A stretch of DNA of 61,592 nt from Gemmatimonadota bacterium (GTDB lineage: Bacteria > Latescibacterota > UBA2968 > UBA8231): contig VXML01000034.1 in NCBI GenBank assembly GCA_009841115.1, positions 1 through 61,592 of the forward strand. The letters run 5' to 3'. Shown here one piece after another: positions 32,388-41,067 of this stretch. Each line of letters starts with the position of its first letter. Within the stretch, counting starts at the first letter, position 1. Under the pieces are notes generated by a model that did not search any database, was not told the origin of the DNA, and worked only from the letters and a program-made list of their open reading frames with translations. Position numbers and translations under genes: made by a program.

Positions 32388-35273
32388 TTACACCACAATA
32401 TTAACAATCTTATCCGGCACCCATATAAACCGCTTTATCGCCGCTTCATCGGCCACGTATTTCTGGATGCTCTCCATGTCGAGTACCAAGGACTTGATCG
32501 CGTCCTCTTCGGTGCTGACGGGCACTTCGACTTGTCCGCGCATTTTGCCGTTGACCTGAATAGGTACTACGATCATGTCCTCGGCGGCCTTGGCTGCATC
32601 CCAGTAAGGCCAACTCTGACGACTGAGATTTCCCCTCCCGAAGCCCGCCAGTTCCCAGAGTTCCTCGGCAACATGCGGAGCAAAAGGCGAGAGCAGGATC
32701 AAGAACGGTCTGGCAACGGCCTGCGGTACTTCGTCTGAGGACACCAATTGGTTGTTCAACTCAATCAAGGCGGCAATGGCCGTATTAAACCGCAACCCCT
32801 CGATGTCCTCGGTTACCTTTTGGATGGTTTGGTGCAGCTTTCTTTCTAAGTCAGGTGCCAACGCAGCACTCTCCCCTATTTTCACGCGTCGGTCCGAATC
32901 GACAAAGTTGCGCCACACGCGCTGCAAGAAGCGCTGCATCCCGCGAATGCCTTCCATGCTCCACGGCGCACTCGCTTCGAGCGGCCCCATGTACATTTCA
33001 TACAGCCGCAGAGTATCCACGCCAAATTCCTCACCGACTTCTTCGGGCGGCAGCCCGTTTTTGTAGCGCTTGCCCATTTTGCCAAAAGACCGGCGTAGCA
33101 CCTTCCCCGTCGCCTTCTCAACAGGCTTTCCGTCGCGGAACTCGACCTCGCGGATGTCGATATACACGCCGCGCTCGTCCTGAAAGGCATCTGCGGTCAT
33201 CATGCCTTGGTTGAACAACTTCTTAAACGGCTCAGGCGTGGATACGTGGCCTAGGTCGTAGAGGGCCTTGTGCCAAAACCGAGCGTAAAGCAAGTGTAAC
33301 ACCGCGTGTTCAGCACCGCCGATGTAGAGATCAACGGGCATGAAGTAGCCCTCCTTGGCCGGGTCGCAGAAGGCTTCTTCGTTGTGCGGATCGATAAAGC
33401 GAAGATAGTACCAGCAAGAACCGGCCCATTGGGGCATGACGTTGAGCTCACGCTGGCAGGCCATTCCGTCAATTTCCACGGTCGTCCACTCCGTTCCGGC
33501 CCGGTGCAATGGCGGCGAAACAGGTTGGGTGGGGTCGTCGGAGGTCTCCGGTCTGAAATCCTCTAGGTCCGGCAGCGCCACCGGAGGCTCGACCGCAACG
33601 GAATATCCATCGGGATGCGTGGCCAGTGGAAAGGGTTCGCCCCAATAGCGCTGCCGAGCGAAGGTCCAGTCGCGCAGTTTGTAGTTCACTTCGGCTTGGC
33701 CGCGCCCTTGGGCGACTAGTGCATCAATGATTTGGGCTTGGGCGTCGACCGTCGCTAAGCCGTTGATGACGTATGGATTATCACCGCCTCGTACTGGAGG
33801 CGAATTAATCGCAGTCCCCTCCCCGGCATACCACCCCTCAGCTCGTCCTTCCTCTCCAGTAACTACCTTTACAATGTCCAAGTTATAGGCGGTGGCGAAG
33901 GCGAAATCGCGCTCGTCGTGAGCAGGCACCGCCATAATGGCTCCCGCGCCGTAGTCCATGCTGACGTAGTCGGCGACGAAAATGGGAATTTTTTGTTCAT
34001 TGACTGGATTGCGGGCGTAGATGCCAGAGAAGATACCTGTTTTTTCCTTGGTTTCATCCGCCGTGGAGACAGCAACCTGAGCTACGTACTGGGATACCGC
34101 TTCCCGGATGGATTCCCCGCCCCCCTTCCACCGCTCCGGTGTCCCGTCGGGCCAAGCGCTGGGAACCAAGTAGGCTCCCTCGGCGGGATCCACCAGCGGA
34201 TGCTGAGGGGCAATCGCCATAAAGGTCGCCCCAAAGAGCGTGTCGGGGCGGGTCGTGAACACGGGCAATTGCCTAACGACCTCGTCACTTTGCGGGTCGA
34301 GGACATCGAAGCTCACTTCAGCCCCTTCGCTGCGGCCGATCCAGTTGCGCTGCATTCGCTTGATGGGTTCTGGCCAATCGAGCCGAAAGGGCGTGCCGTT
34401 GCGGTCCTCCAGCTCAAAGTCCAAGTCTTCTAAGAGCCGCTCGGCATAGGCTGTTATGCGCATCGTCCATTGCCGCAATGGTTTGCGGTACACGGGAAAA
34501 TCACCCCGCTCGCTGCGGCCTTCATTGGTCACCTCCTCGTTGGCCAACACAGTGCCCAAGCCTGGGCACCAGTTGACGACGGCCTCTTGCTGGTACGCCA
34601 ACCGGTAGTTGTTCAGCACGGCTTGGCGCTCGGCTGAGGTTAGTGCGGACCAGACTTTATCAGTGCCAAGGACCTGGCGATCTACTGCCGACAATGACCT
34701 GCCAGCGGCAAATTGGGCCTCTAAGTCGGCTATGGGCTTGGCTCGCCCCTTTATTTGGCGGCCATTGCCATCTTCCCAGATCTCGTCTTCGTCGAAATAG
34801 CTCTCGAATAGTTGGGCAAAAATCCACTGGGTCCAGCCGTAGTACGACGCCCGCGATGTGACCACTTCGCGGGTCCAGTCAAACGACAGCCCGAGAAACT
34901 GCAATTGGCTGCGCATCGCATCGATATTCTGATCGGTAACGGTCGCCGGATGGATGTTGTGTTCGATGGCGTATTGCTCGGCCGGCAAGCCAAAACTGTC
35001 GAATCCCATCGGGTGTAGGACGTTAAATCCCTGCATCCTTTTGTAGCGGCTGTAGATGTCGCTGGCGATATACCCCTTGGGATGGCCGATGTGCAACCCC
35101 GCGCCGCTGGGATAGGGGAACATATCGAGGATGTAGCACTTGGGTTTGCTGACATCGAAACCGAGATCTCCCGGCCCCGGCGTTTGATAGGTCTTCTCCT
35201 CCTCCCAGTGGGATCGCCATTTGGTTTCGATGGCTTGGAAATTGTATTGGCCTTTTTTCTGTTTTGTTGACAT
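32388..35273 (-). CDS. leuS: Leucyl-tRNA synthetase
   Basis: Class I synthetase charging tRNA-Leu, 961 residues including the CP1 editing domain (TTRPDTLFGATFMAIAPQHP). The HIGH motif is present in YPSGAGLHIGHPKGY. The KMSKS loop reads GKMGKRYKNG, so the second Lys-Ser is Lys-Arg and the first Ser is Gly; KMGKS forms are known in Actinobacteria, but Arg at the last position is rare in my experience. At 961 residues it is longer than the common 860, with insertions before the catalytic core. It has AAGGA just before the ATG. Confidence 0.97.
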   Translation of the reverse strand: MSTKQKKGQYNFQAIETKWRSHWEEEKTYQTPGPGDLGFDVSKPKCYILDMFPYPSGAGLHIGHPKGYIASDIYSRYKRMQGFNVLHPMGFDSFGLPAEQYAIEHNIHPATVTDQNIDAMRSQLQFLGLSFDWTREVVTSRASYYGWTQWIFAQLFESYFDEDEIWEDGNGRQIKGRAKPIADLEAQFAAGRSLSAVDRQVLGTDKVWSALTSAERQAVLNNYRLAYQQEAVVNWCPGLGTVLANEEVTNEGRSERGDFPVYRKPLRQWTMRITAYAERLLEDLDFELEDRNGTPFRLDWPEPIKRMQRNWIGRSEGAEVSFDVLDPQSDEVVRQLPVFTTRPDTLFGATFMAIAPQHPLVDPAEGAYLVPSAWPDGTPERWKGGGESIREAVSQYVAQVAVSTADETKEKTGIFSGIYARNPVNEQKIPIFVADYVSMDYGAGAIMAVPAHDERDFAFATAYNLDIVKVVTGEEGRAEGWYAGEGTAINSPPVRGGDNPYVINGLATVDAQAQIIDALVAQGRGQAEVNYKLRDWTFARQRYWGEPFPLATHPDGYSVAVEPPVALPDLEDFRPETSDDPTQPVSPPLHRAGTEWTTVEIDGMACQRELNVMPQWAGSCWYYLRFIDPHNEEAFCDPAKEGYFMPVDLYIGGAEHAVLHLLYARFWHKALYDLGHVSTPEPFKKLFNQGMMTADAFQDERGVYIDIREVEFRDGKPVEKATGKVLRRSFGKMGKRYKNGLPPEEVGEEFGVDTLRLYEMYMGPLEASAPWSMEGIRGMQRFLQRVWRNFVDSDRRVKIGESAALAPDLERKLHQTIQKVTEDIEGLRFNTAIAALIELNNQLVSSDEVPQAVARPFLILLSPFAPHVAEELWELAGFGRGNLSRQSWPYWDAAKAAEDMIVVPIQVNGKMRGQVEVPVSTEEDAIKSLVLDMESIQKYVADEAAIKRFIWVPDKIVNIVV

Positions 35274-35281
35274 AATTATCC

Positions 35282-35292
35282 TTATAAGACAT
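35282..35292 (-). repeat. AT-rich intergenic motif, copy D
   Basis: ATGTCTTATAA directly after the TAA of asnS and 9 bases before the ATG of leuS, reading leftward. Only the first half of the motif is present here. Confidence 0.55.
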
Positions 35293-36597
35293 TTACGGAT
35301 AGAGACGCTGCATCATACGCGGAAATGGAATGGTCTCGCGCACGTGCTTGACGCCGCACAACCAAGCGACCACCCGCTCGATTCCCATGCCGAAGCCAGC
35401 GTGCTCGACCGAGCCATAGCGCCGCAAGTCGAGATACCAGCTAAAGGCTTCTTGTGGCAATTGATGCGTGGCGATTTTGTGCTGCAAGACGGCAAGGTTG
35501 TCTTCGCGTTGCCCACCCCCGATGATTTCCCCATACCCTTCGGGTGCCAACAGGTCCATGCACAGGGCCAAGCGGCGGTCTTGGGCATCTTCCTTCATGT
35601 AGAATGCTTTGACCGCGCTGGGATAGCGGTGAACGAAAACCGGCGACTCGAACTGGGAGGCGAGGAGGGTTTCGTCGTCCCCGCCCAGATCACTCCCCCA
35701 GGCGATGTCGCTGCCCAAGGCTGTCAGGCGCTCGACGGCTTCATCGTAGGTCAGGCGCAGAAAGGGCCGACTGACCCGTTCCAGCTTTTCGGTATCTCGC
35801 TCGAGGAGTTTTAGCTCTGCGCGGCGACGGTCGAGTACGCGGTCGAGTACGTATAGGACCATGTCCTCGGCCAAGGCCATGGCACCCTCTAGATCGCAAT
35901 ACGCCATCTCTGGCTCGATCATCCAGAACTCAGTCAGGTGGCGGCGGGTTTTAGACTTTTCAGCGCGAAACGTCGGCCCAAAACAATAGACCTTGCCCAA
36001 GGCCATGGCGGCCGCTTCCATATAGAGCTGGCCGCTCTGTGTTAAATAAGCCGTGTCATCGAAATACGCGGTTTCGAACAGGGTCGAGGTCCCCTCACTG
36101 GCGGCAGGTGTAAAAATCGGCGCATCCACGAGGACAAAGCCACGCGCTTCCATGAAGTCGCGGCAGGCTTTGCCGATTTCGCTGCGGATCTTGAGAATGG
36201 CCCCCGGACGAGAAGACCGCAGCCATAAGTGGCGGTGGTCGAGGAGAAAGGACACTCCGTGTTCCTTGGGTGTAATAGGATATGGCTCAGCTTCTTGCAC
36301 GACTTCGAGGTGCTGGACCCCCACCTCATAGCCGATGGGCGAGCGCGATTCCCGCCGCACTTGGCCGCAGACTACGAGCGAAGATTCTTGCGGCAAGCGA
36401 TCGCACTGCTCAAATAGATCGGCCTCGACATCTCCTTTAAAAACAACGCATTGCACCACGCCACTGCCGTCGCGCAGTTGCAGAAAATGCAGCTTGCCGC
36501 TCGAGCGCTTGTTGTACAACCAACCGCGCAGTACCACTTCTCGGCCGTCATAGCGACCGATATCAGCCACCTGAATCGACTCCATTTGCTTATCCAT
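35293..36597 (-). CDS. asnS: Asparaginyl-tRNA synthetase
   Basis: Class IIb synthetase of 434 residues. An N-terminal OB-fold anticodon-binding domain ([24 protein letters not shown]) precedes the catalytic core with motif 2 [23 protein letters not shown] and motif 3 [13 protein letters not shown]. The [12 protein letters not shown] segment before motif 3 is typical of AsnRS and separates it from AspRS. Presence of AsnRS means Asn-tRNA can be made directly. It is upstream of leuS with an 19-base spacer. Confidence 0.95.
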   Translation of the reverse strand: MDKQMESIQVADIGRYDGREVVLRGWLYNKRSSGKLHFLQLRDGSGVVQCVVFKGDVEADLFEQCDRLPQESSLVVCGQVRRESRSPIGYEVGVQHLEVVQEAEPYPITPKEHGVSFLLDHRHLWLRSSRPGAILKIRSEIGKACRDFMEARGFVLVDAPIFTPAASEGTSTLFETAYFDDTAYLTQSGQLYMEAAAMALGKVYCFGPTFRAEKSKTRRHLTEFWMIEPEMAYCDLEGAMALAEDMVLYVLDRVLDRRRAELKLLERDTEKLERVSRPFLRLTYDEAVERLTALGSDIAWGSDLGGDDETLLASQFESPVFVHRYPSAVKAFYMKEDAQDRRLALCMDLLAPEGYGEIIGGGQREDNLAVLQHKIATHQLPQEAFSWYLDLRRYGSVEHAGFGMGIERVVAWLCGVKHVRETIPFPRMMQRLYP

Positions 36598-36612
36598 ATA
36601 CCATATATAATA

Positions 36613-36649
36613 AGAAAAGACTATCGAGCTAGACTCGATAGCCTTTTCT
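36613..36649 (-). terminator. Terminator between pnp and asnS
   Basis: Perfect 8-base stem CTATCGAG / CTCGATAG with a 5-base loop, extended by A-T pairs, followed leftward by TCTTTTCTT. It ends the rpsO-pnp transcript; asnS then needs its own promoter, perhaps in the AT-rich stretch before its ATG. Confidence 0.8.
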
Positions 36650-36671
36650 TCATCTAGCTCAAAACCGCCAC

Positions 36672-38741
36672 TTACTTCTTTAGCAGGGCCTTGTGGCTGA
36701 GCCGCATCTTGCCGCCGGTGTCGATTTCGAGGACCTTGACGGCGATCGTGTCCCCTTGTCCAACGACGTCTTCGACCTTATCCACGCGCCGATGCGCCAA
36801 CTCGGAGATGTGCAACAGGCCCTCCTTGCCGGGCAGAATCTCGACGAAGGCCCCAAAGGGCATGACCCGTTTGACAACCCCGTCGTATTCTTTGCCTACC
36901 TCGGCGTCGGCAGTGATTCCCTCGATCATGCGCCGTGCCTCTTCGGCTGGACCCGCTTCAACCGAGGCAATGGTAATCGTGCCGTCTTCATCGACATTGA
37001 CCGTGGCACCGGTCTTTTCGATCTCGCGGATGGTTTTGCCCCCCGGGCCGATGACCGCGCCGATTTTGCTCTGGTCGATCTTGACAAACTCAATGCGCGG
37101 CGCCCAGCGCGAAAGCTCGGGTCGCGCATTGCTGAGGCACTCGTCCATGATGGCCAAGACCTGATCGCGGCCCTCTTTGGCGCGGTCTAAGGCTTCCTTT
37201 AAAATGTCTAGCTGCAAGCCCTGGATCTTGATGTCCATCTGAATCGCGGTAATCCCATCCTTGGTGCCAGCGACTTTGAGGTCCATGTCGCCGAGAAAAT
37301 CTTCGGCGTCGCGAATGTCAGTCAGCAGCTCGTACTCGTCCCCTTCCTTGACCAAGCCCACGCCCGTGCCGCACACCGCGGTTTTAACGGGAATGCCGGC
37401 GTCCATCAAGGCGAGCGAGCAGCCACACACCGTGGCCATAGAACTAGAGCTGCTCGACTCGGTTATATCAGACACCAAGCGAATTGTGTAGGGAAAGGAC
37501 TCGACTGAGGGGATGACCGGCTCTAAGGCGCGCTCGGCCAGATGCCCATGGCCGATGTCCCGCCGTCCCGGACCGCGTTCAAAGCGCACTTCGCCGACCG
37601 AATACGGGGGGAAGTTGTAATCCAAGTAATAGGACTTAAACCGCTTGCCTTGCAGATCGTCAGCCATGCGCTCGTCAAGCTTAGTGCCCAGCGTCGCCAC
37701 ACAGAGCGCTTGCGTCTGTCCGCGAGTAAACAGTGCCGAACCATGCGTCCGCGGCAGCACCGTGCTCTCGCAGGTGACATCGCGCACCGCGTCGAGTGCG
37801 CGGCCGTCGATGCGCCGCTTCTCCTTGAGGATCATGGTGCGCATGTCGGCCTTGAGCAGCGCTTCTAGCTCGGCTAAGATGAGCTTTTCCGAGTCTGGAA
37901 AGCGCTCGGCCAAGCTCTCCAAGACATCGGCATTAATCGCATTGATGCGCTCTTGCCGCTCTTCTTTGCGCGGGCTTCTGTTGGCCTCGGCGATGCGCTC
38001 TTGCGCCAACTCGGCAACGGCGCTGACCAGTTCGGGATCGGATTCTGCAACCTCGATGACAATTTTCTCCTTGCCGACTTCAGTAACCAGCCGCTCCTGT
38101 AGCTCGACCAGTTCGGCGATGCACTCGTGGCCAAAGGCTAGCGCATCCACCAGATCTTGCTCGGCGATCTCGTGGGCACCCCCTTCGACACTGACAATGG
38201 AATCGGCCGTGCCGCAGACGATGATCTCGAGATCGGACTCATCTAGCTGGGTGGAAGTCGGATTGGCGACAAACTCGCCGTTAATGCGCCCGACTCGCAC
38301 GGCCCCCATGGGGCCAGCAAAGGGAATGTCGGATATGCTCAAAGCCGCTGAAGCCCCGATCAAACCCAAGATGTCAGCGTCGTTTTCGCCATCGTACGAA
38401 AACACCGAAACATAGACTTGGATCTCATAGGGAAACTTCTTGGGAAACATCGGCCGAATGGGGTGATCGATTAACCGGGCACTCAGGGTTTCCTTTTCGG
38501 AGGGACGCCCTTCGCGTTTGAAGATGTTGCCCGGTATCTTGCCGCCAGCGTAGGCCTTTTCCCGGTAATCTACGATCAAGGGCAAAAAGCCTCGATCTTC
38601 CGGCGTGTTGGTCCGGCAGGCTGTTACCAGCACTACGGTCTCTCCGTATTGCACCCACACAGCCCCGTTGGCTTGCTTGGCGATTCTGCCTGTTTCAATC
38701 GACAGACTCAGCCCACCTATTTCATGTTCGAGTTTAGTCAT
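36672..38741 (-). CDS. pnp: Polyribonucleotide nucleotidyltransferase
   Basis: Phosphorolytic 3'-5' exoribonuclease, trimer, RNA decay. Two RNase PH folds are present: the second has [20 protein letters not shown] and [19 protein letters not shown]. Then a KH domain ([19 protein letters not shown], about 560) and an S1 domain ([29 protein letters not shown]). Length 689 is normal. It follows rpsO, the usual rpsO-pnp pairing, across an 89-base spacer with GC-rich hairpin potential where RNase III-type processing commonly occurs in other species. Confidence 0.98.
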   Translation of the reverse strand: MTKLEHEIGGLSLSIETGRIAKQANGAVWVQYGETVVLVTACRTNTPEDRGFLPLIVDYREKAYAGGKIPGNIFKREGRPSEKETLSARLIDHPIRPMFPKKFPYEIQVYVSVFSYDGENDADILGLIGASAALSISDIPFAGPMGAVRVGRINGEFVANPTSTQLDESDLEIIVCGTADSIVSVEGGAHEIAEQDLVDALAFGHECIAELVELQERLVTEVGKEKIVIEVAESDPELVSAVAELAQERIAEANRSPRKEERQERINAINADVLESLAERFPDSEKLILAELEALLKADMRTMILKEKRRIDGRALDAVRDVTCESTVLPRTHGSALFTRGQTQALCVATLGTKLDERMADDLQGKRFKSYYLDYNFPPYSVGEVRFERGPGRRDIGHGHLAERALEPVIPSVESFPYTIRLVSDITESSSSSSMATVCGCSLALMDAGIPVKTAVCGTGVGLVKEGDEYELLTDIRDAEDFLGDMDLKVAGTKDGITAIQMDIKIQGLQLDILKEALDRAKEGRDQVLAIMDECLSNARPELSRWAPRIEFVKIDQSKIGAVIGPGGKTIREIEKTGATVNVDEDGTITIASVEAGPAEEARRMIEGITADAEVGKEYDGVVKRVMPFGAFVEILPGKEGLLHISELAHRRVDKVEDVVGQGDTIAVKVLEIDTGGKMRLSHKALLKK

Positions 38742-38830
38742 TAGATATATCTTTTGCTCTTTCCTTTGAGGGTTTGAATTCTGTGCAGCACCCGCGCCAG
38801 CGGACGCCGCGGGGAGTAGCTCAGTACGAG

Positions 38831-39103
38831 CTAACGGCGCAATCCGAGCTCGCGGATCAACGCCGCGTATGCCTGCGGATTTTTCTTTTGGTAGTAGTTT
38901 TGCAATCGCCTCCTCTTGCCTATGAGGACAAGTAAACCCCGCCGCGTGGCAAAGTCCTTTTGCTGGTCTTTGAGGTGTTCGGTCAGGTTCCGGATGCGCT
39001 CAGTGAGAATGGCAATCTGCACCGGGGCGGCCCCAGGACCGCCCTCTTGTCCGAACTTCTCTATCAGCTCTTTCTTGCGCTCAGTTGTTGTGGACAACGT
39101 CAA
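38831..39103 (-). CDS. rpsO: 30S ribosomal protein S15
   Basis: Primary 16S rRNA-binding protein organising the 30S platform. The 90-residue chain carries the family helices APVQIAILTERIRNLTEHLK and the conserved RRGLLVLIGKRRRLQNYYQ. The N-terminus starts MTLSTTTERKKELIEKFG. It overlaps the upstream riboflavin kinase gene by 4 bases, so a metabolic enzyme and a ribosomal protein are co-translated, as at ribF-rpsO loci elsewhere. Confidence 0.97.
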   Translation of the reverse strand: MTLSTTTERKKELIEKFGQEGGPGAAPVQIAILTERIRNLTEHLKDQQKDFATRRGLLVLIGKRRRLQNYYQKKNPQAYAALIRELGLRR

Positions 39104-39519
39104 CCTCCGTATTTCACGCCGCGCTTCTCGCCTTCAGACTTGGAGGCGAATAGGGCGCGTGCTTGGTTAATGTCTTTGCGGATTTGTCCTACCAGCTCGT
39201 CTGGACAGGCAAATGCGCGTTGGTCGCGCAGCTTTTTTACGAGGGCAACCTGTAGGGTTTGTCCGTAGAGGTCACCGATAAAATCGAGTATGTGCAACTC
39301 GATGACTAGCGCTGCTTCGGCAAATGTGGGCCGAGGGCCAATGTGAGCCACGGCCGACAAAATCCCACTTCCGGGGCATTGTACTTCGGCGGCAAACACT
39401 CCCTGCGGCAAGGGTTTATCGCCGTGGGGTAGTAAATTCGCCGTGGGAAACCCCAGTGTTCTACCGCGTCCTTGGCCTCGCGTAACGCGACCGGAAAAAT
39501 GAATGCCAGCATCTTCCAT
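39100..39519 (-). CDS. Stand-alone riboflavin kinase
   Basis: Converts riboflavin to FMN. Only the kinase domain is present: 139 residues with GRVTRGQGRGRTLGFPTANLL, PQGVFAAEV, HIGPRPTF and ELHILDFIGDLYGQ. The N-terminal FMN adenylyltransferase domain of normal bacterial RibF, about 180 residues, is missing. The reading frame starts 1 base from the truB stop, so the gene is not a truncated remnant of a longer frame. A separate RibL-like nucleotidyltransferase at 59255 may supply FAD synthesis. The position between truB and rpsO is exactly that of ribF elsewhere. Confidence 0.92.
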   Translation of the reverse strand: MEDAGIHFSGRVTRGQGRGRTLGFPTANLLPHGDKPLPQGVFAAEVQCPGSGILSAVAHIGPRPTFAEAALVIELHILDFIGDLYGQTLQVALVKKLRDQRAFACPDELVGQIRKDINQARALFASKSEGEKRGVKYGG

Positions 39520-40416
39520 CTAAGGTTGGCGCAGAACGCACAGGGGCCGCAATGCCCCCTTCTCCCACCGCGCGAGACCAAATAAGGTTTGTGCTGAGTC
39601 AAAAACTGCACAAACTTCGCGCGGTCCTGCGTCAGTGGAGTACTCGATGGCCTTCCCATGAGCGAAATCAACTAGCTTGCCTTCGTTCAGTTCCACGGCC
39701 GCCAGCCCGCTCAAGGCCAGTCGCGGATGGACGAGGGCCTTTTCAATTTGGCCTGTTTTACTTAGACGGGCTACTTGGTCTAATGTCAGGGCTTTATCCA
39801 GCCCGAGACCTCCGGCGCGCAGTCGGCGCAATTCCGCCAAATAGGCACCCGTTCCCAAAGCCTCCCCCAGATCGGCGGCTAGCGAGCGAATGTACGTTCC
39901 CGCAGAGCAATGGATTCTCGCCCTTAGTCTGGGAAAATCGTAGCTGAGCAATTCCATTGCGTGAATGTGCACTCGGCGGGATTTGAGGACGATCTCGTCC
40001 CCGCGACGCGCCCGCTTATACGAGCGCACCCCGGCCACCTTTACGGCTGAATGCGCTGGCGGAACTTGGTCTATGACACCCGTAAAGTCGCGCAGGGCTT
40101 GGGCCACACTTTGGCAGTCGGGAGCCGCGCAGTCGGCTTGGTGGCGAATCGGCCCCTCGGCATCGCCCGTAGCACTCACAGTTCCCAGACAAATCTCGGC
40201 CTCGTATTCCTTATCCGCGCCGCAGAGCCACCGGTTGAGCCGGGTATAGCGCCCCAAGCAAACGACCAAGACACCGCTAGCCAAGGGATCGAGCGTGCCG
40301 CAGTGTCCAATGCGCCGCAATTGCAACAGACGCCGGAGCGAGACGATTACGTCGTGGGAAGTAGGGCCTTTGGCCTTGTCAATGACCAAAACCCCAGTCA
40401 GAGCCGGATCAGCCAT
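39520..40416 (-). CDS. truB: tRNA pseudouridine-55 synthase
   Basis: Isomerises U55 in the T-loop of tRNAs. The catalytic Asp lies in RRIGHCGTLDPLASGVL (about residue 42), with the usual YEAEICLGTVSATGDAEG and AGTYIRSLAADLG segments. The ATG at 40416 is preferred, with GGTGGA 7 bases upstream; the TTG at 40431 is the alternative. The gene start overlaps rbfA. About 298 residues. Confidence 0.96.
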   Translation of the reverse strand: MADPALTGVLVIDKAKGPTSHDVIVSLRRLLQLRRIGHCGTLDPLASGVLVVCLGRYTRLNRWLCGADKEYEAEICLGTVSATGDAEGPIRHQADCAAPDCQSVAQALRDFTGVIDQVPPAHSAVKVAGVRSYKRARRGDEIVLKSRRVHIHAMELLSYDFPRLRARIHCSAGTYIRSLAADLGEALGTGAYLAELRRLRAGGLGLDKALTLDQVARLSKTGQIEKALVHPRLALSGLAAVELNEGKLVDFAHGKAIEYSTDAGPREVCAVFDSAQTLFGLARWEKGALRPLCVLRQP

Positions 40417-40762
40417 GCTGCGTTCCACCAAGACTATCGATCAGAGCCGTCAGGCGCGCGGCGCGCTCGGAGGTGTCGTCGTATGCAATCCGCAACTGGG
40501 GTGCATAGCGCAAGCGCATGCGCTGAGCGATTTCTCGGCGAATAAAACCCAAGCCCCTCTGCATCCCCTGGAGTGCCTGCTTTTTGTCGTCTGCATCGCC
40601 GAGCGTGCTGACAAAGATCGTGGCATAGCTCATGTCGGCGGAGAGTTCCACATCCACTACTTGGACTAGCTGCAACCGAGGATCCTTCATCCGCCCTACG
40701 ATGTCGGTCAACTCGCGCAGCAACTGCCCACGCACTCGGCTAATTCGTTGTGGGGAGGCCAC
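40409..40762 (-). CDS. rbfA: Ribosome-binding factor A
   Basis: KH-fold protein that helps mature the 16S 5' end and is released by RsgA, also encoded here (26220). The 117-residue chain has the family pattern RISRVRGQLLRELTDIVGR, DPRLQLVQVVDVELSADMSYATIFVS and LRYAPQLRIAYDDTSE. It overlaps truB and lies 7 bases after the DUF503 gene, in the standard nusA-infB-rbfA-truB order. Confidence 0.96.
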   Translation of the reverse strand: MASPQRISRVRGQLLRELTDIVGRMKDPRLQLVQVVDVELSADMSYATIFVSTLGDADDKKQALQGMQRGLGFIRREIAQRMRLRYAPQLRIAYDDTSERAARLTALIDSLGGTQHG

Positions 40763-40769
40763 CTGCCCC

Positions 40770-41051
40770 TCAGTGTACTTCCATTTGGTAGTCGAGGATA
40801 TGCACCCGGGGATCGCCTTCGACGAAGTTGACGATTTTGGTCAGCATCTCATCGCAGTGTTCAACGGCCGAACTCACCACGGCAACCCCCAACACCGTCC
40901 GCTGCCAAAGCGCGTGGTCATCTACTTCGGCCACGGCCGCGTTAAAGCGGTTGCGGATGCGCCCCTTGACGCTGTTGAGGACTTGCCGCTTGTCTTTGAG
41001 CGAATGGCTATCGCCGATATAGAGTTGCACTGCACAGCTCATAACGATCAA
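40770..41051 (-). CDS. DUF503 (YlxP-like) protein
   Basis: A 93-residue protein of the DUF503/YlxP family, a ferredoxin-like fold often encoded between infB and rbfA and suspected to help ribosome assembly. Recognised by the family string SLKDKRQVLNSVKGRIRNRFNAAVAEVDDHALWQR. It lies 16 bases after infB. No catalytic role is known. Confidence 0.9.
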   Translation of the reverse strand: MIVMSCAVQLYIGDSHSLKDKRQVLNSVKGRIRNRFNAAVAEVDDHALWQRTVLGVAVVSSAVEHCDEMLTKIVNFVEGDPRVHILDYQMEVH

Positions 41052-41067
41052 AACAATTCAACCGCCC

